The position numbers and the translations under genes were made by a program. Source: Gonapodya sp. JEL0774 (lineage: Eukaryota > Monoblepharomycota > Monoblepharidomycetes > Monoblepharidales > Gonapodyaceae). Taken from it: a stretch of DNA of 64,000 bases. Where the stretch lies: positions 1-64,000 of the forward strand of contig JADIIX010000122.1 of assembly GCA_027604505.1 (NCBI GenBank), read 5' to 3'. Positions 49,422 through 62,195 of the stretch are shown here, one piece after another (the stretch's first letter is position 1; the number at the start of each line of letters is the position of its first letter). A model generated the notes under the pieces. That model had not been told where the DNA came from and searched no databases. It saw only the letters and a program-made list of their open reading frames with translations.

Positions 49422-52400
49422 ATGCCCGCCCATGACGACGCGATTCGTTCCGAAATCGCAACCGAGATCTCAGCTGGGATTGAATTGGATACGCATGTCC
49501 GAGACATCGGTGACCTGTACTCCGGTTCGTTCAACTGGTTCGGTTGATGCAGCTGTCACAAAGGAGTCACAATTTTTATCGTGACGACAGGCCTCCACAC
49601 TGTAATGTATCACGATCCCCCATACTGGGCTCCATTAAAGCGGCAAAAGGTCACTCCTCTTCCTGAGGGCTTATTTGAGCAGTATGAAGGTGGTAATCTT
49701 GCCAAATTCAGGTCCCTAGAGTGAGGTTTAATCATGATTCCTTTATAAAGCTCTTCAGATCCGGAGTTTTATGGGTCTATGTCCAGAAATCTCGCGCGCA
49801 TGGGTTACGATAGACCACAGACTTATACTATGGGAGTATGAAAGCCAGTGAGAGATTATGACATATCGTCGGGAAAAGAAAACAGGTTTCTGTCTCACTT
49901 CTGTGCTGAACGCTCAGGTCGGATTTGTTCATGTTCGAAGATCAGGACCAAGTCATTCTTAGTGTTGCTCTTGTGAAGCCCTTGCAAGGTAATACAATCT
50001 GTCTACTGGATTGCATAGTCCACCATACTTTCCCCTTTCTCTGCAATTCTAGGTGTATTTATTGACACCGTTGAGTATCTCCTTGTGGTGGCGACTCCCC
50101 TGGAAATTTTCATTCTGGGAGTTGCTTTTGGTGACTCACCACCAACAGCTGAGCGATGGAAAGGCCCGCTAATCCTTTACAAAACGCAAATGAGTGCTTC
50201 TTGTGAGGAAGTCACTATCATTTCTATAAAAGGAACTGGGGAGGGTCGCATATTTATGGGTGGCTCGAACGGCAGACTCTACGAGCTTGTGTACCAGGTA
50301 AAGTCGTTCTCCTCCTGCAAAACAATTAATTATCATACTGAATACGCGTGGGTCAACAGGCGGAAGAAGGATGGTTCACCCGCAAGTGTTTTAAAATCGA
50401 TCACAGCTCCACGTTGACACACTACATGCCCATACCTTGGCGTACAGAAGAAGGTGCGAACTTACCATTCAGTCGCATCTCTCAGATAGACGAGATCGGA
50501 GCTCACTTGCAGGCGTTAATACAGATCCAATCGTTGGACTTAGTGTTGATGATTCTCGCCACTTGCTCTTCACTTGGTCTCAATCTTCAAAATTAGATGT
50601 TTGTTGTGTTAAGTTCTTTGTCTAAAAGTACTCAACCTCATTAGTGCTCGGACACTTCAGCTTTACTATTTGGGGCAGCGTAGGCGCCAGGTTCAGCAAA
50701 TTGCAACACTACGTGATGGCGAATTGATTCGCGCGGTCAAAGCTCTTCAACCCAGCCTTGACACGCGAAGCTTTCGAATTATTGCGGTAGATCCGATTCT
50801 TCTTCACCACTCCAAGCGACTTCATGCGGTCGTCACAACATCCACGGGTGAGTTACGGCGTTATCTATCGATTCCACCATTCGTCACACATTTGTCTAGG
50901 CCATCGTCTTTTTCTGAAGTGCTGGGACGGAACTGCTACGCCCAGCGAAGGCCTTCCAAACTGCTTAAAAGTATCACACATTTGTCCGCCGCCAAGTTCT
51001 CTGTTGTCCGATCGGCTGCAGGAAGGCTACGATGCGGCAACGAACTCCGGGGGCCTTTGGCTGGCATCTAATTGCGTTTCTGAAAATTCGGATCTCCTCG
51101 TTGGTTCATGTGTGGACTATTCCACGGCCCGCCTGGTAATTTAACAATTTATGAACAGTGTGGTCCTTTGTATTCACCTCTTTATCCTTTTAAAACAGCA
51201 GAAGACGTCACTGTTATCAACGACGGTTCCGCCCGGCGAATACTTCGGGGTGATAGAGAACGCAGGGCGGACTTGGACCATCGTCGAAAAACCAGCAGCC
51301 GGGAGATTCAAGAATGAGCTGGCTCTCATCAGTACATCTGAATTTGTGCAACAACTTGCTTCCCCACAAAGGCGGTACCACGTGCTCACAAACTTGGGTT
51401 AGTATCGCGTCAAGGTGTATGGCCCCGGTTGTTCGAGCGCTCACTATATCTTGACTAGGTATCACGGAGATCGTCAAACAGAGACCGATCGATAGTTTGC
51501 TGGAACTCTTCCAAGAGGCAACGCAGACAGGCAACTTCAACAAGATTGGATCCTTCTTTCAATCGTGAGTTCAGTTCTGTGGAGTTCGGATGTGTCATTT
51601 CTCATCCAAAAATGCAGGGTTGGCCGTGATGAAGGATGCGCCATGTGTGTCGCGATTGTATGCCGGAATCCATACTTACCAATGTAAGACAGCTCCACGA
51701 TGTTCATTGACTCGATGTTTGGGAAGTTAACTTTTGCATTACAGCCAGCCAGGTGCGTTGTGGAATGGAATTATTCAGGTTCTCAGGCTCTCATCTGTCA
51801 GTTCCCATAGATGATAGAATTATTGCAGTTGCGACCCGATGCTATCACGAGTTGGGATCACAACCAACGTCCGACTCCCTTCCGTCCACTTCTACTTGTG
51901 AGCTAGTTTCCCGTTTGAAACTTGCACAGTGGCATTTCAGTGATATTCTGCGGTGTTGCACCTGTGCTGAGCAGTGACACCGAGGCCAGTCAGAAACCAT
52001 GGCAAGGTGTTTGCCCTGTTGACCTACTTCCAGCGAATTCTGAAGAATATTTGGGGAGTCCGGCTTGTTCAGCAGTGAGTCGTCCCAGTTTTATCTCATA
52101 ATGCGTTTAACATTTTATCCTCAGAAGCTTGGATGGCCGTTTGACTTTCACACTATCTGTTGATGAGGCTTTGGATGCCGAGATGCAGTTGGACTCACTG
52201 AGCAGTGCTATTGGAAGGTATTTTCTGATTGTATACCAAATATTCAAAGTGGCTAATGCCCTGTTTGCAGCGATTTATCAGTGCATCGCGCAGATACCCA
52301 TGCTCCCATCGCAAATGGCATGGAAGCGCAAATCGAGGTGACCATCTGCTGACTCCTCTGTTGCCTTTGTTCCCGTCCAACGAACTCATCGGTGATGCCT

Positions 52401-54952
52401 TGATTTGATTTTCATTCAGCAAGAAAAATGGGTTGCCGGCGTGAGACAACTCGCAGCAACATCCTCAGAGGTGCTGGAGCTTACAAGGATTCTTCGAGTC
52501 AACAACCTTTCGGGGATACTTGAACGCCTTTCGGAGTCGGATAAGCAAACATTCGAAACCACTGCATTTGCGGAGATTGCGGTTGGACTTAGTGAGAGGT
52601 CCCGACAATTGGTTGCAGCATTGTTTCGAGCCTTGCTTGAGGTGAGCGAAATGCACTGCAGCTCCGTGAATTCCAATTTGAAGTTCAATCCCAAAACAGA
52701 CAGGAGTTGCGAAAGACGAGCTCAAGGAACGTTGTCCTCTACTCTTTTCTGCACAAGACACGCTGTTACTTGAGGTACCGTATCTCGAGTTTCTTTCTTG
52801 GAAGTTCAGCCTGTACAATCCATGCGTATTCAAGGCCCAGAATTTGCTCTCGAAAGCGCGGAGTGCCCCGTCCACCACCCGCGAAGAATTTCTAATCGAA
52901 GCGGTACGGTACGTCTTGGGGGAATCTATCAGCACCGTCAGATGATTATGCCGATACTTTGCCATTTCAGTCTCTTGAAAGAATTACCTCGGCCGATATC
53001 GAAGGACGAGCTTCTGCTCGTAGTAGATGAGCTGCAATCGTCAGGATTTGCGAATGGTTCGTGCCCCAGCCATCGCGTAGTCGAGGCAGAAATCAATCTC
53101 TAGTCTTTCTAAGGAGCTGTCGAGGTTGCTTTGTGGAGAGCCCAAAAAGTTGATCCGACGGACGCAGCTTTAGACTGCATGAGGGATGTTAGTGGAGTCT
53201 CACAGGTTGGTTCTTGCTAACAGGGCTTTGATGCACTTTTGGCTAATTAAATGGCAGGTGTCGAAAGAGGCGTACGATCGTCGCATGGAGTGTTATGCGA
53301 TAATTTTGAAAGTTATATCCGAAAGCTTAACAAACGGTCCCAATGAGAACTTGCTGCGCCTACCAGCATTTCAGCGAGCGATCGTTTCTGATGACATATT
53401 ACTGCAGTTTTATCTCTATGACTGGCTTCTCAACGGAAATTACACCCATGTTTTGCTTAAGGTGAGCAATCGTTGAAAAGTTTTCAGAATTCAAAATCTC
53501 AGAAAGGAAGCCCGTGCTAGATGCCGTCTAATTCTTTGGAGTTATACCTCAAGTCGAATACGACAGTGCCAAAAAAGCTCTTACTATGGCAGTATTTGGT
53601 GCAACAAAGGGATTACCGAGAAGCTGCCAGAACCCTTTGTGATCTTGCCGAAACTCCCAAGTTAGTTCGCACTCTCCTGTTTTCGATTGACGAGTTTTTC
53701 TCACGTTTGACTTCTGGTTAAGTGAGGGAGTCAACCTCAAAAGCAGGATAGAGTATTTGTCATCTGCACTAGCAAGTCTCAGAAGTAGCATGGTTGTGGA
53801 TCCCCACGCCGCAGCACTGGCTGACGAGATCAACGAGAAGCTTGAGGTAGGGAATACGGTCTGTCTGCAGTACTTCGGAGCTGATTCCATTCTCCTCTGG
53901 TCCCTACCATCTACCCGTTCTCAAACAGGTCGCCAACATCCAAAATCAAATCCTTCAGGCGCTTCGATCCCGTGTAGAAGTGGGCACTTTGTCAGATGAA
54001 TCACGGCACATCGAAGCCCTTGATAGTTCGCTTCATTCAATCAGTGAGGCAAGTCATCATTCGCGCGCCCAATAAACGATAGTTCCGTGACAATTACATT
54101 GCCAATACAAGCTTTACAAACGATTTGCGGGTCCGCTAAGATTATACGACGAGATTTTGCAGATTTTCCACTCCTCGTGAGCCTTACTGTGGTTGAGAAA
54201 GTATGTACGCAACTCACTCAATACTTTTTGTGCGACAGTAAATTTTACGAGAAAACTGCAATCAAAACTGCTTGGGAAGGAATCATTGAAGGTTGTTATT
54301 CAACAAGAGGCTCCTCTGACCGCTGAATTCCACTCATTCTACTTACTTCAGGTTTGAAGTCAGAGGATGCCTCTATTAGAAGACTCAATCAGGTCATGAG
54401 AAAGATTGGGGGTGATGAGGCTCTGGTACCCTTGGGTGAGCTACCCGGTAGGATTCCGCCAGAATGAATGTTACTCACCAACCATGTGCCTGGAAGATCC
54501 CATTGCTCAAATGTTGTGCGAGATGACTTGGGGACGGTCTTACTCTGATTCTTTTCCATATCGTGCACTGATGGCGTTCGAAGTCTTCCAGCCACAAGAG
54601 GCGATATTGGCACTCACCAGGGCATTCGATGTGAAGGTGAGCCCCTGTTTCACGAATAATTTTCTGACGGTGCCTGCTCGTCTCAACTGTGAAAATATCG
54701 CGTAGCCTGATCCGCAGTGGCGAAGTGCTGTTATTTCAATAATAGGGGAGTCCATTCGACAAGGACGCAATCAAATGGGAAAAGAGTGAGGACTCTCAAC
54801 GATGATAGATTAAAAACGTTTCATTCATGCACCTTTTGCGATTCAGGAAACTGTTAATTGTGGAGAAGGAGGTTTCTCGAATGTCTCAAGGTCTCCGGGA
54901 TGGTCGTCAGCTGGATGCGTTGAAGAGTCTTGAGTCTGTCTTGAGAAGGTAA
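49422..54952 (+). CDS. NUP155: NUP155/NUP170 inner-ring nucleoporin (multi-exon)
   Basis: NUP155 (yeast Nup157/Nup170) is a scaffold of the inner ring of the nuclear pore. The start at 49422 (MPAHDDAIRSEIATEI) precedes APLKRQKVTPLPEGLFEQY near 49.65 kb, the family's linker before the beta-propeller. ISRAWVTI-like sequence near 49.8 kb, FIDTVEYLLVVATPLEIFIL near 50.07 kb, GRIFMGGSNGRLYELVYQ near 50.26 kb and EEGWFTRKCFKI near 50.37 kb mark the propeller. So does NTDPIVGLSVDDSRHLLFTW near 50.53 kb. After about 51.4 kb the exons are helical (ELFQEATQTGNFNKIGSFFQ, LRVNNLSGILERLSESDKQT, VPKKLLLWQYLVQQRDYREA), matching the C-terminal solenoid. The last exon ends DGRQLDALKSLESVLRR with the stop at 54950-54952. 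Many introns of 45-75 bases interrupt it. Exon edges were not all resolved. Confidence 0.9.
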
Positions 54953-55047
54953 TAGGGCACGGTATACTCTCACTGGCCGCAAGTGTATTGTATGTAAATA
55001 TTGGGTCGATCCAATCTGCTGTGGCACCTGCAACAACGTCGAATAAA

Positions 55048-57405
55048 ATGACATCGCGGAAGCTGCTGGTTCTCTTCGCAACCCAGACTGGTAATGCCAT
55101 GGATGTAGCAGAGCGTATTGCTCGGGAGGGGAAACGATGGCGTTTGGAGCCCAGTCTATTATCGATGGATGTTTACAATGGTGTATGTGGATGATTCCAC
55201 TTTCGGAGCCGTTTGGTCTGTCTCACGAATGGAACGTACGCAGGAAGATTTGTGTCGTGAAGAGCTTGTTGTCTTTGTTTGCTCTACAACAGGGCAAGGG
55301 GAGTTCCCTGATACAATGAAGGTATTCATGCACCTCCAATCCAAGCATACCCTCTGATCTCGAGAAAAGCTCACCTCGTAAACCATTAACTGTCAGACCC
55401 TTTGGCAATACTTGTTGAGGAAAAAGCTCAGTGCAAACTTTCTTCACAACTGCAACTTTGGGGTTTTTGGACTCGGTGACAGTTCTTATCCCAGGTACGT
55501 TCAGCCTTCAAGTCGAGTTGCACAGACAGGCTCAAATGATATTTGCAGGTTCAACTTCCCCGCGAAAAAGTTGCACAAGAGACTCCAACAACTTGGGGCG
55601 AACCCACTCATTGAACGGGGTGATGGGGACGACCAACATCCCATGGGGTGAGCATCAGTACACAAATTCTTTCCTCCTTGACCGCAAGAACTGATATGCT
55701 CAAAAGTTTGGACGGTGGCCTTGAACCTTGGCTCAAGCGTTTATGGGAACGAGTCCTTGAACTCCGGCCCCTCGCACCGGGCGTTTCCCCCGTCGACAGC
55801 AATGTGCTGCCAAACCCCAGCTACTTCTTTAGCTACGTAGATTCTACGTCTCCTATACATCCTGTTATGGCACAGAAGTGCGGGGCTGAAGTATCTGCAA
55901 CAGTCGTACGGAATGATCGCGTTACCCAGGAAGACCATTTCCAGGACGTCAGGCATGTCATCTTAGATATTCAGTCATCTGGCTTGTCGTAAGTAGACCT
56001 GACGGCGCTTCCTTAAGTGATCATGACACCCTGAATGTTATATGAGTCAGTTACAGACCGGGGGACATTGTCAACTTCCGACCGAAGAATCTTCCAACTG
56101 AAGTCACAGAGGCCATACGTTATTTTGGATGGGAATCTATCGCGGATAAACCATTTGAAATCTGTTGCGAGGAAGGAACTGGTAAGCGACACGACACTCG
56201 AAAGCACATGTGATGTTGGAGCAATAATCCGTTTGATGTAGTTTATGGGTCACATGATCCTCGAAATCACGATACATGGACATTGCGGCGGCTTCTGGAA
56301 GAGCATTTGGATATTTTTGCGAGGCCGAGGAGATATTTTTTTGAGCTCCTGTCCTTCTTTGCGCAGGACATCGAGCAAGCGAAGAAACTGCGCCATTTTG
56401 CTTCTGCCGAGGGTCAAGTGGGTAGCGGGTTTCTCTCAATCTGGACAGAAGGTTCTTACCACCACTTACTCCAGAGTGACTTATATCAGTACTGTCACAA
56501 AGTACGGCGGACAGCCTTTGAAGTGATTAGGGATTTCAGCTCTGCAAAGTTCTCTCCGGAATATCTCCTGGACTTGCTGCCAGTAATGCGCCCGAGGTCT
56601 TTTTCAATAGCATCTTCCCAATTGGTATGCTCGCATGTTTCTTGTTCGAAATTCTATTGACACCCTGTGGCTAGGCCCATCCGACAGAAATTCATATCCT
56701 GGCTGCAATAGTCCGATATCGCACCAAAATGAGGACACCTCGCGCTGGTGTTTTTACAAAGTTTCTTGCCACCTGGGCGCCTGGGGACACGATATCTCTA
56801 TGGACCACGAGAGGTTCGATGACTCTGCCTCCCAGGGGCGATACCCCAGTAATTTTGATTGGGCCTGGAACTGGAATCGCTCCAATGCGATCCTTTCTGG
56901 AGGAAAGAGTTTCTTTGGAACTGCCCAGTGGGTGTGTGCTGTAGGCTGCAATCGGTCGCCTGGTGCCACACTTCAGAGTTTTTGGCTCTCTAGATAATAC
57001 CATGTTTCAAGGCATCCGTAGCACCAAGAAAGATTTCTACTTTAAGGACCAGTTCATGTCCTTCGTTGCTCGAGGAATGCTTACACACTTCGTGGCACCC
57101 TCACGGGATCAACCTTCGAAAGTTTATGTCCAAGATTGCATTCTCCAGCACGGTGAAGAAATTTGGGATGCTTTATCGAGAGGAGGCATCATATATTTGT
57201 CAGGGTAAGCTATTCAATTCAGTCGTCAATATCATGATCTAAATGCACTGCGTTCGAAAGTAACTCGAACCAAATGCCTCGTGCCGTAAGCAATGCTTTG
57301 AAGGAAGTTTTTGTTCAAACGGGAGGTCTAACGATAGATGCAGCGGAGGAGCTCTTAGATACACTTGAACGGACCAACAGATATCAAATAGAAACATGGT
57401 CGTAA
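55048..57405 (+). CDS. TAH18: TAH18/NDOR1 NADPH-dependent diflavin reductase (multi-exon)
   Basis: TAH18 passes electrons from NADPH through FAD and FMN to Dre2 for cytosolic Fe-S cluster assembly. The start at 55048 gives LLVLFATQTGNAMDVAERIA, the FMN phosphate loop. After a 60-base intron comes LCREELVVFVCSTTGQGEFP, then FGVFGLGDSSYPR and KKLHKRLQQLGANPLIERGD. The FAD part has PRSFSIASSQL near 56.6 kb. The NADPH part has ILIGPGTGIAPMRSFLEERV near 56.87 kb and KVYVQDCILQHGEEIWDAL near 57.12 kb. The C terminus is NRYQIETWS, keeping the family's terminal Trp near the flavin, with the stop at 57403-57405. The length fits about 600 residues. An upstream in-frame ATG at 54988 exists, but the family starts at the second one. 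TRM1 ends 14 bases further on the opposite strand. Confidence 0.95.
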
Positions 57406-57419
57406 ATTCAACAGAACGG

Positions 57420-59735
57420 TTATGAAACAGTGTCATTAGACGCGTCTTGCTTAGATCGCTTGCTCTCCTGCTCCCTTTCGGTTGCTTTTCGTTTAACGGC
57501 ACGGGCCTGTTTAAACAACGTGAGGGTGCTGAGAGAACAAGCAACAAACAATGACACCGGACCCACTTTGGGACCCCAATTCGAAGTTGGGTTTTCTTGG
57601 TAGCGAACCAAGTTGATTCTGCGAGAATGGGATTCACTCTTGGTGTTAACGGAGAAGTCGATTGTGCAGCTAACAATATCTATAATCTTAGGGACATTTC
57701 CAGGACTCGAATGGAAATAAGTACCAACCTTGGCTGCACATAGAGTATTTTCGACGCGGCAGATCCTTCTTCTGGTGGTTTGGATGGATGGCGGTTCACC
57801 CATGCTCGTAGTACATCCCAGAACACTGAAGCTGAGGCATCTGTTTTCACAGTCAGAGGCCCTGTATGAGACAGGGATACTCGGTGATTGGCATTGAGAA
57901 GCGCAGAACTGTATTGTGTAAGTTGACAATTGAGCTGGGCATCATCTCTGCGAATAGAACTCACGTGAACAGCGCAAAAGGGGGAACTGTGCAACGCAAA
58001 ACAGAGCACGCTGTCGCAAGATTGTAGTGCAACGGTACATCGTGTAACTCCTCTGATATGACTGTGAGCATTCCTGTCATTCTAGGCAGAGTGTTGTAGC
58101 TCGCTTTTGATGATGACACATGTTCTAGCATTGTTGAAACGAATGTAGGGTCTTGTATGGGAGCTCCATAAAAAGGCCCGCCAATCTGCGAAAAGTAATA
58201 ACCTTTACCTTTTCGAGAGAAAAGAAGAAACACAGGTCCAAGCCCCTTCCGCTCCCTATCTAAGAGTTAACTCACATGCAAGGGACTGTCACAGTGAGGG
58301 CAGTTCCTCCCCACTGGTGGACCAGTTGAGACGCCATAATGAAGGTTCCCCTGCGATCGCTCTGTCGTCTTACCGATTGCGTGACACGTAAATGACCGAC
58401 ATCGGGTGCAACTGAACACCAATGACGTATTGCTGGGCACCTGCGTTGGTCATTCCGATGCAATACGCGGTGCACGAACGGCATGACACACCTGGCAGCT
58501 TTACGGGTATCATTTGCAGAGGTCCGAACTTGTACAAACAATCGAATGTAGAAGTCGATGCTACACGAGAGCAGAGGTTTGATGGCCCGTTTATAACGGC
58601 TTGCAGATGATTGAATCGCGTGCAAAACGATGCGCAATGCCTCAAATCCGATACGGCAGCGGAGCAAAATAGACTCAGTTACTTGGCCACCTAATCGTTA
58701 TCCGGATGAATCAACAGACCATTTCGTGGTTATAGGGTGCGTTCGGTATTGGGACACCGCCATATTTAGCCCAGCAGGCCTCCGTCTGTCCACTTCCAGC
58801 AAGAACGGCAAGATCTGTGCAAGTGATGCACAGAAGACCTGCCAACAGGGAGAATAGAGAACTGACAGTCTGTGGACACATTCTTAATCCACCAACCTCC
58901 ATCCTCCACTGACTGTACCGCAGCATCAAGAAACGGCGCAGCAGAACCGTAGGGATCCTTGCGGGATAATAAGCCTTAAAATAATACCATGTTTGAGTGT
59001 GAGTTGATCACCTCCTCACCAGGTCAACAACACTGAACAGCTTTCGTTGCAATCGATGTTCATGCATGATTGAGCTGCGTAGATCCGGGAGCATAGTTTG
59101 AGAGAATTCGCGTATGTTCGGCCATTTTCCTCTCACTTGGCATCCCCACAGTTTGCTTGCACTGCATCACTTGATAAGCCGTTGTAGCTCACATTCCTTG
59201 CTATGGCTCCTACTGCCTCAGGATCCAGGTCGTTTGCGATGATGCGCACATCAAACCCAGATATCTCTTTCGCGTATCGAATCGATCGTAGACCAGTTGC
59301 AGAGAGAGCTTCAAGAACACTGATTGTAGACACCATTCTACCAGCTGCTAGATCTGGTGCATCCAGGTGCTGAGCTTTCATTCAAAGAAGTTTTGTAGCT
59401 TTGACCTACGAGTCATAAGCAAGTTAACGCACCAGAGGCGCTAGACCCTGATTCCGTTCTCCGACGTTGTGCTCGTTGCTCTCTTTCCTGTTGCCTCAGT
59501 ACTCCCCAAGAGGTAATAGCCGCAACTGACTGGCGTGAGTGGTGTTGAGAATCAACAGCGGGTATGATAATTGCAAGTAGAGGACCTCACGAACCATATC
59601 ACGGTTGAACTCTTGAACAGGGTTGTAGAAGACAGATTTGTCGTCTGGGAAGAGAATGACAGCCGAGCCCTCTCTGATTGTCAGAAACCTTCTTCCCTCG
59701 TACTCAATTTCATTGTTGCTGGTTGACGATGTCAT
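57420..59735 (-). CDS. TRM1: TRM1, tRNA (guanine26-N2)-dimethyltransferase (multi-exon)
   Basis: TRM1 dimethylates G26 of nuclear and mitochondrial tRNAs using SAM. The start at 59735 gives [20 protein letters not shown], then [13 protein letters not shown]. The SAM-binding core includes [20 protein letters not shown] and [20 protein letters not shown] at 59381-59133. [17 protein letters not shown] near 58.95 kb, and [14 protein letters not shown] with NAPYNHEM near 58.8 kb, carry the catalytic region. [20 protein letters not shown] and [19 protein letters not shown] lie near 58.6 kb. The C-terminal domain has [19 protein letters not shown] near 58.17 kb, [18 protein letters not shown] near 58.0 kb, [17 protein letters not shown] near 57.83 kb and [13 protein letters not shown] near 57.58 kb. 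A Lys/Arg-rich tail, a likely nuclear signal, ends at 57420. Several short introns separate these. Confidence 0.95.
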
Positions 59736-59776
59736 GATTTTCTCTTCAATTTGTTTCTTCTCCCACATCCCAACCT

Positions 59777-60268
59777 TCACAGCTGTGGTCACAAGGGAAG
59801 GGCTGTGGATGATCTGAGGGCAAACTAAACTAACTACCTTGAGTGTTATCAGTTCCCGCAAACTAACAGCAACAGTCTCGCCGTTTTCGACGGAACTTGG
59901 CCCACTCTCTGTTTTAATGTTTACGAGTAATCCACACACATATTGCCCTGGGAACTCCTCAAGTCGAAGTGGACCCTACCTTTTCGTTTTCGCCCTCTCT
60001 GGAATGTGAGCTCTTGCGTGCATCATCAGTGTCGCGCACAGTGAGGAAACACGCTATAGAGGAATCAGCTTGCGTTGGAGTGTTTCGCCCGCCCGGAATG
60101 AAATGAACTACCGCGCTCACCGCAAGCCTCCATGAAACGTGATACAATGATATACCAGTATGCCTCCGCATCTCTTGGGACACAACATTCCTTACGCTGA
60201 ATAAGTAAATGGTCGACGACGATTTTGTTCCAGGAATGGAAGGTCAGGGAGAGTTTACTCAAGAACAT
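59777..60268 (-). CDS. Small multi-exon protein, possibly an OB fold; family not recognised
   Basis: The start at 60268 gives MFLSKLSLTFHSWNKIVVDH, then AEAYWYIIVSRFMEAC. A 5' splice site GTGAGC follows, and the reading continues as DSSIACFLTVRDTDDARKSS. A second part reads GQYVCGLLVNIKTESGPSSV, then VAVSLRELITLK. An acceptor next to CTG TGA would end the protein at 59777, 41 bases before the TRM1 start. Alternating hydrophobic strands with a FLTVRDTDD turn and a QYVCGLLV strand resemble small OB-fold proteins such as RMI2 or TEN1. No family can be claimed. The join between the two parts did not give a clean phase, so an error, an unusual intron or decay is possible. Confidence 0.4.
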
Positions 60269-60583
60269 TTTCGTTCGTTAGTTGGCTCCACATGCACGAA
60301 TTAATTCAGAAATGCGATGAGAATAGGGTGCACGGACACTTCCACCATGACGGAACTGCCAAAAAGCTCGAAAAAAATGTCCCTCCGTTGACCGTTCAGA
60401 ACACTGCGGCGCAGACTGCACTCCGGGCAGTCAATTCCCAGACCCCACATCAAAGTAGACACGAATCAGCTTTATCGGTGTTGAATCTGACCTATCGTGA
60501 TGGAAATCGGCTCCCTTGCACAACATCCACACTCCCGATCGTCATTTCACAGTGTATATGATTGCAATGATCGTACAGTCAGC
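60269..60583. other. Region between the small gene and DRC9, with a weak plus-strand frame
   Basis: This 315-base stretch should carry the promoter of the small minus-strand gene and the DRC9 3' end. A plus-strand frame at 60292-60561 (89 codons, MHELIQKCDENRVHGHFHHD) has no known motif. No other feature is seen. Confidence 0.35.
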
Positions 60584-61683
60584 TCATGCTTCCCTTTTCT
60601 GGTGCTTCCGTACACTAAATCCTCGCCAAATCCTTTACGAGAGGAAGTTCAATAAAACATCACGTCCGATTTCAGAGGAGTATCTGGAAAATACCTTTGA
60701 ATTTGAATTGCTGCCCGATGGAGGAGGCCATTCAATTGATGTCCGCTTTCGTCTTCCATCTTCTTATCATCTTCCACCAATTGAAGGAGCTCCTCGTACA
60801 GTGTGACCTGAGTGGGGAAGAAAACATCAATGATTATCCTATCCTTGATCCAATTCATTTTCATATCAACGAACCAACTCCTCGAATTTGTCAAGATCAG
60901 CACTCCTCTGCTGCTTAAGTGATTCAATCTCTTGAGATTTGTTCTCCATATCCTGCTCATATTTCGCCATCCATTTTTGGATATCGTCGTCTAAGTTTTG
61001 TCTGCGACAGAAGCGCATGGCTTAGTGACCGCACGAAACATGACTAATGGAACCAAGTGAACCTTTGGTGAGAGAGGTACTCCACCACTCTTTGATGGGC
61101 AACATTCTCTTGATCAATAGACAGCAAAAGCTGCAACTTCTTCTCTTGCAACGATGACTCTTGTGCAGAACATCGTATCCTGGTGCCTGCTTCGTGTGCC
61201 TTTGTTTCTTTCCTTACGTATTTCTGTTCAGAAGACGTAAGCATGTTGATCTCCTGTATCGTGTCTTTCAATTGCAGAATGACTTGATTTCGATCCGATA
61301 ATTCCTCTTCCAAAATCTTTCTCTCATTTGCGAGGTCGTTCTGGAGCTCCTTTAGGAGATTCACGGCTTCATTTTCCCTACTCGCATGGAACCTTAATCG
61401 ATTCACCCAAGATTCGGCAGTGCACTGCTACCAACCGGTTTAATGTGCCCTCAAGCCAGCTGCGCTTCCGGTAAGCTTCATTGACGGTCGATATAATAGT
61501 TTCGAACTTTGAGCTTTCTAGTTCCTCCGTTGCTTGCGAAATCACCATTGTAAACCACTTCCGTTCACTTTCGATTTTCGCGCCATGGTAAACTTGAGTG
61601 TTCTGAGGTTTAGAATTCCGCTGCCACGTGTCGGTGTCGTCTTCTTGCGTGTCTGCATGCTTCTCAGGACAATTACTCAACAC
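60584..61683 (-). CDS. DRC9: DRC9/IQCG, subunit of the nexin-dynein regulatory complex (multi-exon)
   Basis: DRC9 (IQCG) belongs to the nexin-dynein regulatory complex that links axonemal doublets. Frames at 61683-61378 (WFTMVISQATEELESSKFET, NEAYRKRSWLEGTLNRL) and 61406-61044 are coiled coil. The latter has DRNQVILQLKDTIQEINML, SSEQKYVRKETKAHEAGTRI and SIDQENVAHQRVVEYLSHQ. These match the IQCG segment with KYVK...T followed by DEE.NVH. The next exon has DIQKWMAKYEQDMENKSQEI near 60.97 kb. The last intron joins AAIQIQR to IWRGFSVRKHQKREA, making a complete IQ motif for calmodulin, with the stop at 60584-60586. The 5' exon is uncertain; 61683 is the first ATG of the frame, and upstream coding sequence may be missing. 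The gene is CG-rich, unlike HYDIN and IFT140. Confidence 0.82.
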
Positions 61684-61766
61684 AGATAAAAGCTTGAGCT
61701 TAATTCAACATATCTTACAGACACTAGATGTTCGTTCCCTTGCGTCCGTTGTATGTCTCGCAGAAT

Positions 61767-62195
61767 CTAAGAATGCGGAGTCAATGTGATGGCTTGACAA
61801 TCACCATTGGATGTGAAAACTGTCCCTACCACGAGCTGTTCGTTGGCATCATTGAAGATACATATGTATGCTTGTGCCTTGCTTGGTGGTAAGTTGGTGT
61901 CCTGAAGACGCGACGCCGATGTTGCGGAAGCCATCACTGAAGTGGGAGGGGCCGATGGCCGATCATCCAATCCTTCCAAAAGGTCGCAGGCCAACCTGCC
62001 CCAAATCACGATCTCTTCGTTGAGTAGACATAGAATACCCTTCGGAACGATATTTCAGTACCGACTTTTGAATTTTCGCAGACAACCTGGGGTTTTAGCT
62101 GCACGGGCAATGGAGGTCAGGACAACTGTTTCGGCCACACTGACTTTGATTTGTGCTTCCTCGTCCATTTGGCTATCTAGGTTAAGGAGAGACAT
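61767..62195 (-). CDS. Small unrecognised protein, probably two or three exons
   Basis: The start at 62195 gives MSLLNLDSQMDEEAQIKVSV, then AETVVLTSIARAAKTPG. After a likely short intron the frame continues ILCLLNEEIVIWGRLACDLL, EGLDDRPSAPPTSVMASATS and AQAYICIFNDANEQLVVGTV, with the stop at 61767. The splice phase could not be settled. The mix of hydrophobic strands and a Pro/Ser linker looks like a real small soluble protein, but no family is recognised. It lies between DRC9 and the SENP gene and diverges from the latter. Start codon and exon ends are tentative. Confidence 0.4.

Noticed and set aside
60292-60561. 89-codon plus-strand frame
   Set aside because: No recognisable motif. It occupies the expected promoter of the minus-strand gene, so it is noted only as a weak possibility.
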